In this document: in pieces, positions 33,191 through 46,300 of the stretch
Numbering within the stretch: the stretch's first letter is position 1
Layout of the letters: the number at the start of each line of letters is the position of its first letter
Origin: Eumeta japonica
Taxonomy: Eukaryota > Arthropoda > Insecta > Lepidoptera > Psychidae
NCBI GenBank assembly: GCA_005406025.1
Contig: BGZK01001621.1
Location: 61,946 to 125,945, forward strand
DNA: 64,000 bases
Direction of reading: 5' to 3'
Notes under the pieces: generated by a model
Databases searched by the model: none
What the model saw: only the letters and a program-made list of their open reading frames with translations
What the model was told of the DNA's origin: nothing
Made by a program: the position numbers and the translations under genes

Positions 33191-36100
33191 CAATTTTTAA
33201 ATTTGATATTAAACTATTAAGTGCGTACTTATTCAGAGCAAATAATTTACTTTTAAATAATTTGTTTATTTCGTTTTGGTTATGCTATATTTTTTTAATG
33301 TACTATATTTAGTTCCTTTAATGAATCAGCCTTACATCCATATTTTCCATACAAAATAGTTTCGGTGTTTCACATTTTGCCAGGCATGTCTCGACGGTAT
33401 ATTTTTTTTATAGAAAGCATTATAGTCTATTTATTTGTCTGATTTACTGTCCTAGATTCTGCGAAGCGTTTTTCTATTCGAACCTTTGAGGCCGAATTTT
33501 TTTTCTGCCCCAAAAAATATGTTACGTGCCTTTACTGTAATCTAGTCTCGTTTATGTGATCTTTGTATATTTCTCTGGGTTTATTGACATCTATCAAACG
33601 TTCCGTGCAAATTCCTCGGCCTTGATCACTTAAAACTTTCTGCACTCATATTAGCTGTATATACGTTTTCTTCGTTCATCTCCTCTAAATCGCCAAATTA
33701 AATCATAATACCTATTTTATACACTACATGTTGTTTTAAACTAGACCGTGCTCTACATTTTATTTTTGTATTTCTTCCATCACATACGACTTTGACCGTT
33801 AATGCATAAGCATGATGAAAAAAACTGCGTAATGAATATTACGATTATTTACAACGGAAAGCAAGGCTCTGTTAGTTTATTTCCTGGATTTACCCTCCTT
33901 TCAATGTCTATAATATTTACTATTATTTGTAAACAAACTACACACGCAAACAAACTTTTTCATTTGTATTCATATATTGCATAAAATACTTGATAGCTTT
34001 TTATCTATGGTTCTGTCTCTCGTAGACAATAGTAATATATTTTATTAGATCCGGCCTCAGATTGTAAATACTTAATCAAATTATTATTATTATTTGCATA
34101 CTCTCTTCATCCGTTTTTATAACAAAACATATTTTTTTTCTTTTGTTTTTCATCTATGCCGACGATTAAAAATTCCATTCATTTATCCCTAGGGATCCCA
34201 AATAATTTGCATTTTCAAATTCTCATTTCGTTATTGTGGTTCAAAAAAAATTACGTCCCAAATTTTTTTTCTTCACCACAGAAAATATGCAGATGCTACG
34301 TTTCGGCGAATGAATTAAAAATGTGCCAAGGGAATGTAAGATAATTAAACGCCGGTAAGCTTTTGTTTCTTCTGTAAATATTAGCTACAAATAATTATGG
34401 TGAGGATATTGGAATTTTTGTTGCCTCACTCCATGTAATTGAAATTTTTGATTAATAAAACAGACATATACAAGAAAATATACCTATCATGCTGCTCTCA
34501 AACACAATATGTGGAATTTATTATTAATTATGATGAATGTCACAGAAATTTGTCATACGTTGAAAATACTGAAGCCAGGAGTGAGTTTACTTCATTATTG
34601 AAAGATAGTATTGTAGTTTTGAATTTTATGCAACAATATCAAATCGCAAGTAAAATTGTGGTGCTCTGTAATGTAACGTAATTTAAAAAATTATTAAAAG
34701 ATATTATTATCTTAAACGGACTTTAAATATAATTCACTAATGCAACACTTGCGAAAATCGTATAGCTAATATCAATTGAATTTCAATTTACTTTTTTTTA
34801 CAAATATTTGGCACGGAATGGCAAAACTTTTAATGATTTATTTATATTACAAAATGCTAGAAAGGAGATTAAATGTCCTGAAGTTATTTTATGTGTCATA
34901 TTCCAATGTTTAAAATGTGATGAACAATTGATATAAATATCATAAACGATTTAAACTAAAAGTATTTTTGTATCCTCCACATTTGTATTTAGATAAAAAC
35001 ATTATTCGATCGGCATTTCCAACCTTCCCGATCACATTGAACGAAAATTGAACTTAGCGCCAAAATAGCTGAAAGTATTGAGTTAGCAATTGCAATAATA
35101 TCTTGTTTATTTCAAAATGCGTGGAGATATTGTTACAGAAGTTTTCTTATACTTCTAGTGCCCATCAGTTATTATATTTTAAAATACTGACTATGTATAT
35201 AAATGTTTAAAGAACAATATACAATTTGGTATAAAGCCAATCCTCGAATTATTGAACATTTCCATCCGAGAGCTGCTTTGTTACATTAAAAGTATACCAG
35301 AGTACATATATTATAGTGAAATTAATAATTAAATAACAGGCAAACTTCCCTTTTAAAATTACGAGATTAGAACCCGTCTTGCTTATCTCAAAATGCATGT
35401 GCATGGTTGTTTACTTCGTTTGTTTAAATTTTTAATGGTGAGAATATTCCACGTTTTGATACATGTTTTTAGTTTATCTCGGATGTTACATGCTCATAGT
35501 TTATTTTTATTATGGATTTATGGCCTTATTTATTCTTATGAAAAGTATTAGATTACTCGCAAATGGACACATATCCCTGAAATCGAGCACTAGCGAATTA
35601 GTTTTCTTTAAAGTATTTTACTAGTTTCGAAGCATATTTTCGTATTACAATATATATTAGTATATTCACATTTATTCTGAGTATTTCCTTTTATAATTTT
35701 GTCGTTCTACAAACCCCGATACGGATATACCGTAACAATAATATTGATAATGCTAACCATATATGGAGCTGATAGACAATTCATTATTTCATTTCCTTGC
35801 AGTGTTGTCTGGGATATTATTTTGCCGTTTTCACAATTTAAAATAATTCTACAATTTAAAATTAAAAGGAATCCGTTGAATTGTTTTTTTTTTTGGACAC
35901 GACGTGTTACGATTTTATAATTCATTTAACTAAACTAACACATTATTTAATAAAATTAGATTCTGCTCGTCTTTGTATATTTTAGCGTTTACGAAATAAT
36001 AAATACGAAATGCTGTCGTGTTTTACGGTAATCTCTTAGTGCATGTCTAAATACTTGGAGAATTGGCACGATTGATGATTTTTTGATATAATTGTAATAA

Positions 36101-36346
36101 ATTCTTAAAACAAACTAATATTATGTACTGTTATGTATGTAATATATTGTTCTCGGAATTTTTTTTCAAACTTTACTAATTTTTCACATATTAGAACAAA
36201 CAACCAAAAAATCTTATCTTCCAATATTTTTTTGAAATGAATAACTGACCGATGAAATCTTCTTCGTAATTCGTAAATAACTGACCTTCTGCTAATAATT
36301 CATAATTATGTTTGCATACCATCATACATGGAGCGGATGTCGTATT
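33191..36346. other. 3.1 kb without a recognised gene
   Basis: AT-rich throughout. Small frames at 33802-33984, 34156-34344, 34439-34681 and 35699-35925 show no known motifs. No repeat family recognised. Confidence 0.4.
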
Positions 36347-36380
36347 TTGTAGTATTTGAATTAAAAATAAAATACTACAA
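36347..36380. repeat. perfect 11-bp hairpin
   Basis: ttgtagtattt (36347-36357) pairs with aaatactacaa (36370-36380) across 12 bases. Confidence 0.75.
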
Positions 36381-38098
36381 TATACATAAAAATAAATACA
36401 TAAATCACTTGCGTCGTAGCTTTGCATTGTTTGGGCCTTTCAATGTTTGTTCGCTTTGTTTCGATAGATATGAAATAGAATATATCCCAACAGTCGAGAA
36501 ATTACATTCTTTTATCAATTTTGCTTTCAACAACAGCAAAACGCAATGACGACGTGAAAGGTTTAACATGTCAAACTCAACGTCAAACGTCACTTGTTGT
36601 ACTATATACTTTATAGAAAAGACGTTTGTTGAGTCCCTGACGGCAGACAAGCCAAAGTTCGGGCAAAACAACGTCTATCGGGCCCGCTATTTACAAACAT
36701 AAAGTTTTATCTAAAATCATTAGATGTCAAGGGAAAACAAAATATTTTAGTGCGCAGAAACATAGTTTGAGATTAAATACATGAGTAATAATCATTGAAG
36801 TGTGTGTATTGATACACTTAAAGAAAATACATAGAACAAACTCAACTTTCAACATTTACGTAATGTCTACTAAAATATGTACCTAACTAGAAATATTATC
36901 CTGATAAACCTATCTTATATGGCCATATAGACTTGTAAAGCTCCATTAACGGCCATCGCGCTTGTAACAGCATAAATAATTTCTGTTTTTGCTTAAGTAC
37001 GTTCACTACTACAATTTTATCTTGTAACCGTTTACAGGTTCAAATTAACTGACCGTTATAGGCCCAAGACTCCTATAAAAGCGTGAAATAAGAACAATTG
37101 CATTGAGGAGTAATTATTTCGTTTACCTAAACTAGTAAGCATTTGTAAAGTGACATTTTATTTCGTTTATAGGTAAGTAAATGTAAAGTTAAATTACTTG
37201 AATTCACTTAGAAATCTTGTTTGGTTTTAGATTAGCCTAAAAGTTAATTCCTTAAGGAAAGGAAATCATTTTTGGTCAAAAATCATTCGATATTTACAAG
37301 AATAACTATACTTTATCTAAATTTGATAATGGCGTGTACTTTGATTTTGTCACTTGCCTTTATAAAACCAGGTATGTCTATTATGGCATTATAACGCATT
37401 TCAAAATGCTAGATGAGAAAATGGCAGCTGCCTTGAATATTTGTTAAATAAATTGATAAATACTAACATGCAATTATTCCAATTTCAAGAGGCATATTAA
37501 AATTTTAACAAAAAACATCATACATTTCATAGAAAATTTATGTTTCCCCTCGAATATACTACATCAAAAATAGTAATTCAACCACATAATAGTCTGTAAT
37601 TTGATTTCTCTGGTAGACATTAATAGAAAAAATTAAAATAATCGACAAAGCTTAACACGTTTGAGTTTATTGCTGATCATTGCTGAGCGCGTATATAGGA
37701 ATACTATTGACGTAAATAGCATTTCAAAGATGCATTATGAAAATCCTACAAGTATAAATAGTCATATAAAGTAGGCCATATTCCGGACTTGGAAGCTCTT
37801 ATAAATCCTCTATTGTCCTGATGAAACCATGGTTTTAAGATAATTATAGAACTGATTTCTACTGATTGCGTAGGTATTACTTGAATTGGACCACACAATT
37901 TTATCTATATCATAAATGTTTATATAAACAATACAGTCTGTTTTCTACTCATTATTTGGCAAGTCATTACATTTAATATGACAACAACTAGGCATCATTA
38001 AAATTATCACGGACAGAAGTACACTAAAAATATATCAAAATACGTTTTATCATTCAACGATAATTTAAACAAAAAACAGCATTCGATATTTAGTGTAT
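36381..38098. other. no gene seen
   Basis: AT-rich with a slightly GC-richer stretch at 36570-36700. An 88-codon minus frame (36405-36671) is unrecognised. Confidence 0.4.
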
Positions 38099-38135
38099 TT
38101 TCCTGTATTTTGTTAAAATAACAAAATACAGGAAA
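38099..38135. repeat. perfect 17-bp hairpin with 3-base loop
   Basis: tttcctgtattttgtta and taacaaaatacaggaaa pair exactly around aaa. Immediately downstream, cagtacttgatc occurs twice (38141 and 38171). Confidence 0.85.
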
Positions 38136-38362
38136 CTTTACAGTACTTGATCAGTATCAGATCACTTAAACAGTACTTGATCTTTCATTCAAGCTTTATA
38201 ATCTATTTCTATATTTAATTTGCTTCTCAATATTATATATTTCTATTTTATTTGTAATGTCTGTATTTTTTAAACAAAATATTTAATTTTAAAATTTGAT
38301 CCCGTGGATTAATCTTAGCACAACCAATATATGTTTAATAACAAGGACTAATGCATTTAAAT
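38136..38362. other. AT-rich spacer
   Basis: Apart from the cagtacttgatc direct repeat, nothing recognised. Confidence 0.4.
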
Positions 38363-38684
38363 CTTGTGGTAGGGCCATGCCGTTTGTGACCCTGCTGAAC
38401 CTACTTGGCTGAAGCTCGAAAATGGGTCGGCATGACACGTGAAATACCACACTTTCACAGAAAAAACAGGCGTAAATAAATCTCCTTTATTTCGTTTCGT
38501 CAAGTGAGTGAAAATTCCAGTGGCTCACTTCTCTTTCCATCAGTCCTCTCTTCGTCAGATATTCTATTATCACCCAAAAGGCCTACAGCGCATTGGTGAG
38601 TCCTCTCAAGTTGCGAGTACCCATGGCGGCGGTGACCAGGATTCTCATTTGTCCTTCGACAATGCTATGTAAAAAAAATAAAAC
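38363..38684 (+). mobile_element. lepidopteran SINE-like repeat, copy B
   Basis: Same landmarks as copy A: gtggtagggccatgcc, gaaaatgggtcggcatgac, aataccacactttcacag, agtgagtgaaaattccag, agatattctatta, aaaggcctacagcgcattgg, acccatggcggcggtgacc and an A-rich tail ending near 38684. Confidence 0.8.
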
Positions 38685-39469
38685 AAATAATAACAACGAA
38701 TCAATGTGTATTGATTCGTAGTTATAAATAACGTGGTGCTTGTTTATATATTTTCGACAAATTTTCTCATTTGTATTAATTTTCACGTGAAAACATATAT
38801 GTTTTCATTTTTATTAGCGGTAATTTCGATGACAATGGCTTATATACGAAAACGCCATCTATTAGCGCATAAGTGAATGAAATCTGACATAAACAAAATT
38901 ACCGACTTTGTTCAGTTATGTATGAGCAAATGGCATTGTTTAGATCTATGGTTTCTTTTATCGGACGATATTCGATATTAATATTTTTATAGCAATTATT
39001 TTTCTTCTTCCATAAGTTATTTTATGTATCTTTGAATTACAACTATATTTCTTAATTTATTACTCCTATTTTTTTTGAAGTAACGGATGAATCTTATTTG
39101 TTTTAGCAAAAATAACTATTTTTGTATGCAACATACATATTAATAATAATTATACACGATTAGGTTTTGTTTTTATGGATATATCATTAACACAATAATA
39201 TGTCATTACATGCTATTAAACCAAAAATAAGGTCCGTATTTGACTCGCCACCAACTCGGAAGCCTTTAAGTTTTTAGATCGTAAATGATTTAACTGGCGC
39301 AACTTTACACAGGAATAATCTTAATTAAGCTCAGCAACACTATCAACAACTTCCAGAGAAGTTCAACAATTTCCCAGAGAATTTCCGTATTCAGATAGAA
39401 ACATATACATGTATGTCATAACAAATAATAGAACAAAATAGGCGCAGTCAACAGTCTCGGGCCTCATCG
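38685..39469. other. AT-rich sequence, no gene seen
   Basis: Nothing recognised. Confidence 0.4.
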
Positions 39470-39960
39470 CGCTATCCAAATAACGCCACGAAGTCGTAGT
39501 AATGATTTGATTTTGACCCACATAACAGCACTATTCGGAGACGCGAATGGATATATTTGCAGCCGACAAATAGCGTTTCCGCCTCATCGGAGGAGGATGA
39601 AGGGAGGAGGAGAAGGAGGAAGAAGAGGAGAAAAAAAAAAAGCCAAACAGCGGAACGTTCAATCGAAGCAGGAAAGTGTTAAAGGTATAAACGGTCCGAG
39701 CGACGAACGAGCGCGGTTACAAAATACGCATTTTTATTTACCCCCCATCAAATATGATACCAATAAAGGGGAAGATATATAAACACACCGGGGAATGTTG
39801 CCGCGGAGAATCCTTTGTGCGGGGCGACGTTGAGGAAGCCCGGAATTATTGTTATTACGGCAATCGCGGAGTTTGATCAATGAACCGTTTAGCGATTGTA
39901 GCGCTTAAATCGAATTTTTTTTTCTCCTTTTTTTTTCTTTTTTGTCGGCCGGGGGCGTGC
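39470..39960. promoter_or_regulatory. CpG-rich island with homopurine tract
   Basis: Includes cggtccgagcgacgaacg, gttgccgcggagaatcc, a Sox-like attgtt at 39847-39852 within ggaattattgttattacgg, and an internal homopurine tract. The 91-codon plus frame (39507-39782) is largely that purine tract and has no domain. Probably regulatory. Confidence 0.3.
39599..39642 (+). repeat. 44-base homopurine tract
   Basis: Continuous G/A run made of gga/gaa triplets followed by a poly(A) stretch. Possible GAGA-factor-type or triplex-forming sequence. Confidence 0.8.
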
Positions 39961-40069
39961 GAATGTTATGGAGCACGTAGAAATACGTTCGGAAATTTTA
40001 GATTCACTCACGTATAGAATACGTGATATGGTTTGAGAAGGTATACTAATATTATAAAAAAGAAAGGAT

Positions 40070-40175
40070 AGGCGGATGTATATGCGAGCGTATGTATGTC
40101 CGTAGGCGAATTTTTGTTAGTGTACGTGCGTATGTGGTGTCATATGTGGATGTGTGCGCATGCGCGCGCACGAGT
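40070..40175. repeat. alternating purine-pyrimidine patch
   Basis: Repeated gtatg/cgtgcg motifs ending in tgtgcgcatgcgcgcgcacg. Mixed TG/CG alternation of the type that can adopt Z-DNA. Confidence 0.55.
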
Positions 40176-41324
40176 ATAAATCTGAATGTACCTCCGAGTT
40201 TACAAGATTGCATCTGCGACTTACTGCATTTAAAAGCTTTTTTTTTTAACCTTTTTTAAACTCATCTTTCTTTTAAACCTTCATTGTGGATTTCCATAAG
40301 GTTGTAGTCTACTTTAACTTAATAATTTGCCAGTCAAACCGATTTTCTCTTGCTTTAACTACAATGTTAACATTAAACTAATGGGATAATTAATTAGATG
40401 AACAAGAATCCATTTTACATTTTACAACGATATTTATTAAAAGACAATATTTTTCGTCTCATTTAGCATTTTTCCAAGTAGGTAGAAAATGAGTCTAAAT
40501 GAATTAATTAGCACAATAATCGATGCGTATATTCAATACACTTAGCGTCAGCTCTTTGTCATTTAAACGCAAGCGCACGTCCTTACTCAACCGGAACTGA
40601 GGACTTTGACCCTTAATTCTCTTCGCTGGTCAACTGTGAGTTAAGACCTGTGAACGATCTTTGTTATCACTAGTACCACCAAACACTCTTCCTAATCAAT
40701 GGTTTCTCGACGCATACCTTTTGAGACACAAAATAAGTGGTTTAAATGAGTTTTAAAAAAGCAATTAATACATTTACCTGTGGTAAGATGTATTCTGTCG
40801 AACTGCGCTCGCAAGCTAAAAGTAAATTAAAACTGCAAAATAATTCTTCAAAAAAAAGTATTCAAAATAATCCCGCGCCCTTGCCTTCCCTTCCGTCGGC
40901 AGTTCATATACATGTTTTTTTTTAAATTCATGTATTTTTGCGTTAGAATTTCCGGAAGCACAGTAAATCTTGTTTTTTTTTTATGTCAGACGTGACATGC
41001 TTATGACTTATTTGCTTTAGATAGTTTATTGACTTATTTAGATTTAAAGAACATTCTAAAAGGCTGGTCGAGAGAGGTATATATTCCGGAATTTGTACAT
41101 TGACGAATGAATTTTGATTCTGTAATCGTGCGTTCACAAGCCAAGTGCGATCAATTATAAGTGAGCAAATGGTTCCGTAGCCATTTATTGTAACTCGGTG
41201 TTTCGAGACATAATACGCTTTCTGTTTTTCTGCGTGTTTTCTTCTGACTGATAAGTCCAGTAATCGGCGAATTTAAAGAAATAAGCTAACACACAAACTC
41301 TTTATTTTTAAAGTCGCGAGCCAA
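40176..41324. other. no gene seen
   Basis: AT-rich. A 64-codon minus frame (40943-41137) is unrecognised. The last bases may belong to the following repeat. Confidence 0.4.
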
Positions 41325-42146
41325 AATGACAAAAACGGAACCCTTATAGTTTTGTCATGTTCGTCAGTCCATCTGTCCGTCAGTATGTCATAAGCATTTT
41401 ATTCAAAAACTACAAGGCGTATTTTGATTTATACTGTAGGGATTTTGTATGAGCAGCTACTTAGTTTGGTAGTTAAATATCAAAAATAAATTTTCTACAG
41501 AAGTGCCCTCTGTAGAATATATTAACATGTAACAGAAGCTGGTAAATTTTTTTCCAACAAAAATCGAGTGGCACATTTTTAGATGGTTCCTTAAAAAACA
41601 TTTTAAGATTTCAAAGCAATTATTCTGATTTCGTGAATAATTTCGGAAATGATCGCTCCGAAAATTGCATAAATTGTATCCCCCCCCTTTGTTTTTTAAG
41701 CCGTATGTCTCAAAAATATGAAAAAAGTTATGAAAGTAACGCTTAATAAATACTTTCTGTTAATGCATCAATTACCAGCGGCTACTAATTTTGGGGATTG
41801 CAGCAGACGCGAGGTGCGCGGGACAGCTCACTCACATGAAAATTACAAACTTGATAGGATTTACTGTTTTTGAATTATTTCCAAAACAAAAGGACATATG
41901 TGACATGGAGATACGCTTTTTTGCCGATAACTTTGGTTTACACTTGTTTAATAGTACCTAATAGTCGACATACCTACTTGTTTTTGTAGTTATAGGCGAC
42001 TAAAGTGTTTATAACTATTCTGTGCGCTAAACATGGAAAAAGTGTAACAACGCACTTTTTTCACCTGTAGTACATTTCTGTATAACAATTGACTCGGAAT
42101 TTTATAATGAGCATGGTCCGATATGCTCTTGGCTAGTTTTTTATTT
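41325..42146 (+). mobile_element. long copy of the 'acggaaccctt...cttggct' dispersed repeat
   Basis: It begins aaaacggaacccttatagtt and runs through tgtccgtcagtatgtca, a C-run followed by tttgttttttaa (near 41680) and gcagacgcgaggtgcgc, and ends gatatgctcttggctagttt. Start, internal C-run and end match a repeat I recall as ubiquitous in Lepidoptera, probably derived from a non-LTR retrotransposon 3' region. No open frame of note. Confidence 0.7.
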
Positions 42147-42469
42147 TATTTATATAAGTATATCTCGATACTTATTCCGAGTAATGTTAACTTTAAAATA
42201 GATTATGACTTCACACAGCAAAGTTAAAGATTAATCGTTTCACAAATTAATCGTTGTTTTTAAAAGTAAATATAATATGTATAAATAAAATGCCACAAAT
42301 ATAAATACGACACTGTTATTAGTCGTTTTAATGATTATCTCAAATTTACTTATCTTAATCTCACTAAAAATTAGCTATACCATAAAAAACTTACTGACAA
42401 TTTGAAAAAAATATTTTTTTTCCCTCAGTCAAATCACAAAGCAATATAAACAGAAACTTATTTAATAAC
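42147..42469. other. AT-rich spacer between two repeats
   Basis: Nothing recognised. Confidence 0.4.
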
Positions 42470-43500
42470 TAGCTGCACCCCGCGCTTTCACCCACGTGGT
42501 GATGGAAGATTGTGATAATTATGATAGAAAGCGTTTTATTTTTTTATCAATTTTTCAATGTTTTTCTATTATTTTGCTATTTGGGACGGAGACAAATCCA
42601 ATAAATTAAAAATGGACATCGGTCCAGCTTTTCTCCAGTTATAAGTGCTTGAACAATTATATTGTGTAATGTATGTAAATTGGAACTAAGTATTTTTTAT
42701 AATGAACTCACTAATATGTATTATAAACGCTATAGTTTGTAAGGATAGATAGGTACGGAAGTATATGATGATTGATGGCAATGCAAAAGTTATAGGTGGC
42801 TATAGCAATATACTCCTATAAACTATGTTAAACGATTTATTTTGGTCTATATAAGCATGCAGATTTTGCGATTTAGAAACGCGTGAGCAAGACACATATG
42901 CGGGCTACCTTTATGGTCTGACCCTGACGCCAGACTGCACCTTAATATCGCGCACTCGCTTGTCTATCGCCATAAATATTCCAATATTTGTCCAAATGAT
43001 GTGGTATAAAATACAAAGTTTATCTACTTTAAACACCAGATGCGATAAAAGTTTTTATTTTGATTCAAAGATCAATTTGTTACTACCAAATGTGCGTTAG
43101 AAATAAATTATCAATTATTATTGTATTTATGGTTCACTATTTTGGCGATAATGGCTTACATATTAAAGATAGATATATGCTGTTGCGAGCTTTTTTATAG
43201 GAGTATTTAAGATAAACATTTCTATTATACATTATATACGTGTAATTCCAACAGTTTTTGCGGTGCACGCCAGAATAGCTCGCAGATGACTGATTTTTTT
43301 CCTACTTACTTGACACTTATCGTTATATTTTGAATAATTGACACTATATCTTTATAAATTATAGCCTATGTGTTATTCTGATGTGTAAGCTATATATTAT
43401 TGTACAGTTTCATTGAAATCCATTCAGTAGTTTTTGCGTGAAAGAGCAACAAACATCCATCCATACTTACTAACTTTCGCGTTTATAATATTAGTATAGA
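42470..43500 (+). mobile_element. dispersed repeat 'ctagctgcaccccgcg ... ttataatattagta'
   Basis: The 5' signature aactagctgcaccccgcgct and the 3' signature actttcgcgtttataata, preceded by aacatccatccatac, are both recalled as the ends of a common insect dispersed repeat. A ggtccagcttttctccag segment near 42620 belongs to the same element. The GC-richer section 42870-42970 may be a separate insertion. No coding capacity. Class uncertain. Confidence 0.6.
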
Positions 43501-43688
43501 CGTATGGTAGCAGTCAACTAAATATTGATAAGAGAATAAATTTAATATCTTATTGAAAATACATACTAATTTTATATTTCGTATTTCTTATATAACTATC
43601 ATGGTGCATATAATTTTATAACGGCATTTTGTTTATTCGTACGCGCCTACGCTGAAGTCGAAACTCTACCAGCGAGGTTTATACCAAA

Positions 43689-43730
43689 GTAGCATTTAAG
43701 GTATAATCCACTTTATACTTTAAATGCTAC
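43689..43730. repeat. 18-bp hairpin with one wobble pair
   Basis: gtagcatttaaggtataa (43689-43706) pairs with the segment ending taaatgctac at 43730, with a short loop. Confidence 0.8.
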
Positions 43731-44454
43731 ATTTATATTTTGCTTCACACTCAAATAATGTCGAATTTAATAATAATAACAATTTAATATACTCTTTATA
43801 TCAGTCATTTAAAATGGAAATGTTTCATGTTTAAAAAAAACGCATTCTTAACAATATAAAAGTACTCATAAAACAAAAATCATTTTCCGTTACAATATCA
43901 GAAAAATATTTCAGTTTTATGTCAATTTCAGTATTCAAGATTAATCGTCTAAAACGTATTATATTTTGTATATTGAAACTGTAATGGACGATTTGCTAAA
44001 AACGCACCAGAGACGCGTCAACTCCACGAGATATTCCTATATTTTTCAGTCTACAGTACCCACCTAAAGCCAGTACACTAGAGATGTGTTAGGCGAATCA
44101 AAACAGCGTACTTATTTACCCATCACTATATTCGTTTCTCCGGCGCATATTTCAAGGTGGCGGGCTCACCGCGCAAAGCTCGTCTTAAATCTATTCAGGC
44201 CTTTCCCTTGAGGCCATTATGTCAACTGGAAACGATTTATGATCGCATTTAGCGATTTTTCCCCACCATATCGAAAAGGAATATCATCGAATATGACAAA
44301 CAGGAATATAGAGTTTTCTCAATTTGCAAACTTTCTTATGCTATTTTTTACAGCGGATCGATTGGGTGGAGAGTAAAATTAAAATACGTTATTTTGAAAT
44401 TAATATCCCGTTAATTTCTTTCGTCTATGCTATGATGTGTATGCATAAAACGTG
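43731..44454. promoter_or_regulatory. AT-rich DNA with a small CpG-rich patch
   Basis: Patch 44130-44290 (ctccggcgcatatttc, gtggcgggctcaccgcgc). No coding signal. Confidence 0.2.
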
Positions 44455-44497
44455 TACGACATAAATTTACATTACACAAATGTAAATTTATGTCGTA
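44455..44497. repeat. perfect 19-bp hairpin with 5-base loop
   Basis: tacgacataaatttacatt (44455-44473) is the exact reverse complement of 44479-44497. Confidence 0.88.
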
Positions 44498-45879
44498 TTA
44501 TATAATAACATGAATATATTCGTTAATGTATTAACATAACCTCTTATACAGTATCTAATGATCCTTGATATATGGAATCTAATATAATCCTTTGTGTAAT
44601 CAACGTATATGGAGGTATTTAACATATCAATATTGTCGAAAAAAAACTATAATCATAAGACAAATGTAATTACAACAACTAAAATATATGGATTTTCTTC
44701 ATTTGTTAGCCCTAATTCCGGCTACCAGGTATGAAAGTTTAAGTGAAGCTATCGATACAGCGTCGTTGTCGCCGCTGTGCTCACACAAATTGGTGCAAGG
44801 GAAGAATCGCTCATTTATCACACGATTTTAGAATAATAGTAAGAACATCGGGCAATACGAGTTAGGGTTGCCTGCGTTTTAACAAGTTTTAAAACCACTG
44901 TTTTCAAAAACCGTATATCGTATAACTAGTTTTCTCTGGAATAGGTATGTGACAAAAGATTTTTTGAAATTTGCACCTTAAAAGGGGAAAAAGGATAGCA
45001 TCATTTATATTAGAGATAATATTCTTCTGGACTAATTTAGTAGAAACTTGGCATTAATAATTTTGACCCAATTTTTTACTGTTTTTAAATTGTTTTCGTA
45101 TTGTGGAGTTAATAAACCTTCGTAAAACAAGAGCAATTTGTTATTGCTTAAAGAATCAAAACTAAGCAGTATATTTCGACACCTCACAAATCACAAATAG
45201 GCAAACATACATTTGCACTAATGACAAACTGCTACTTATGGCGTAGTTGGGTAAAAAAAAAAGATTAAATAACCTAATATATTCGTATATTCGTTCAATA
45301 ATTTTTCAATCACACTCTACTTGATTCTCAATAGCAACAATTAAACCACACTATAAATGTCTCAAAAGTATCGAAACTTGCATAGCGCCTAATGTAAAGA
45401 TTGTTACTCAAATTCTTGAGTACATGTCAAAAATGTAATAATTAATCATCTTACGTTTAATATGCTCATATTACATGTACAGATCACAAAAATAGTTATT
45501 ATTGAACCAAACAGTTAAAAAAAACTAGTTGAGTGACCACATCAATCAGTATTATTGATGGTAGGGATCTGGCATAGCCAATGCTAATATGCAATTTGAA
45601 TTACTTATGCTTTCCATATTATGTCGTTATAACTCTTTGTCGATAATGTTGAATGGAGAAAAAAAAAATCGTCTTAAAACATCATTTAAAGTATGAGATA
45701 AATTAAAAATTTTAGACTACAAGGATATCGGAATATCATTATTTTTCTTACGATTTGAAACTAAACGTTTTAAAAATATCACAGTCGACATATTTTCGGT
45801 GAAAATCAGCTGTTTTAATCACATCTTATCCTATTAACCAGTGGAATGTCTCTCGACAGAGACCAACACTTATTTATCT
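44498..45879. other. no gene seen
   Basis: AT-rich, nothing recognised. Confidence 0.4.
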
Positions 45880-46300
45880 CGAAGGCGAGGGCCCTTTCAT
45901 CGGAGTGAACCCAATTTTAACACGAAGAAAGTCAATTAACGGTTTCTAATTGCGACCGCGGCGCGACGGACGCATGATAGATGGCCCCGTACTTACTTAT
46001 TCCTGAAAAAAGGCCAAGTTATTTATCACGGTCCGGTACAAAAACGGGCCGCCCCGTCCGCAGGGCCGGCGGCCGCGCCGCGCCGGACCGACAGCGCCGG
46101 CGATGATAATGTAATTAATGTTCAACCTTTTTATGGGCATACCCGCATAATTGAGTTTTTGTCCGCTCCCCCTGTTTGTGTGTTCAGTGATTTACACGCC
46201 CCCCGTGCGTCGTGTACGTGTGTCGCGTCCGGAACGTCGGATCAGATGTGTAACGATCTTATTGTTGTTGCGAGATTGTAACGTCCGGGTGGTCATGAAA
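45880..46300. promoter_or_regulatory. CpG-rich island with very GC-rich core and homeodomain sites
   Basis: The core 46045-46102 is about nine-tenths G or C. It is followed at once by gatgataatgtaattaatg (TAATTAATG at 46112-46120) and by tttttatgggc near 46128, an Abd-B/Caudal-like site. GTGCGTCGTGTACGTGTGTCGCG follows near 46206. There is no open frame of note. Composition and motif arrangement suggest a regulatory module. Confidence 0.35.
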
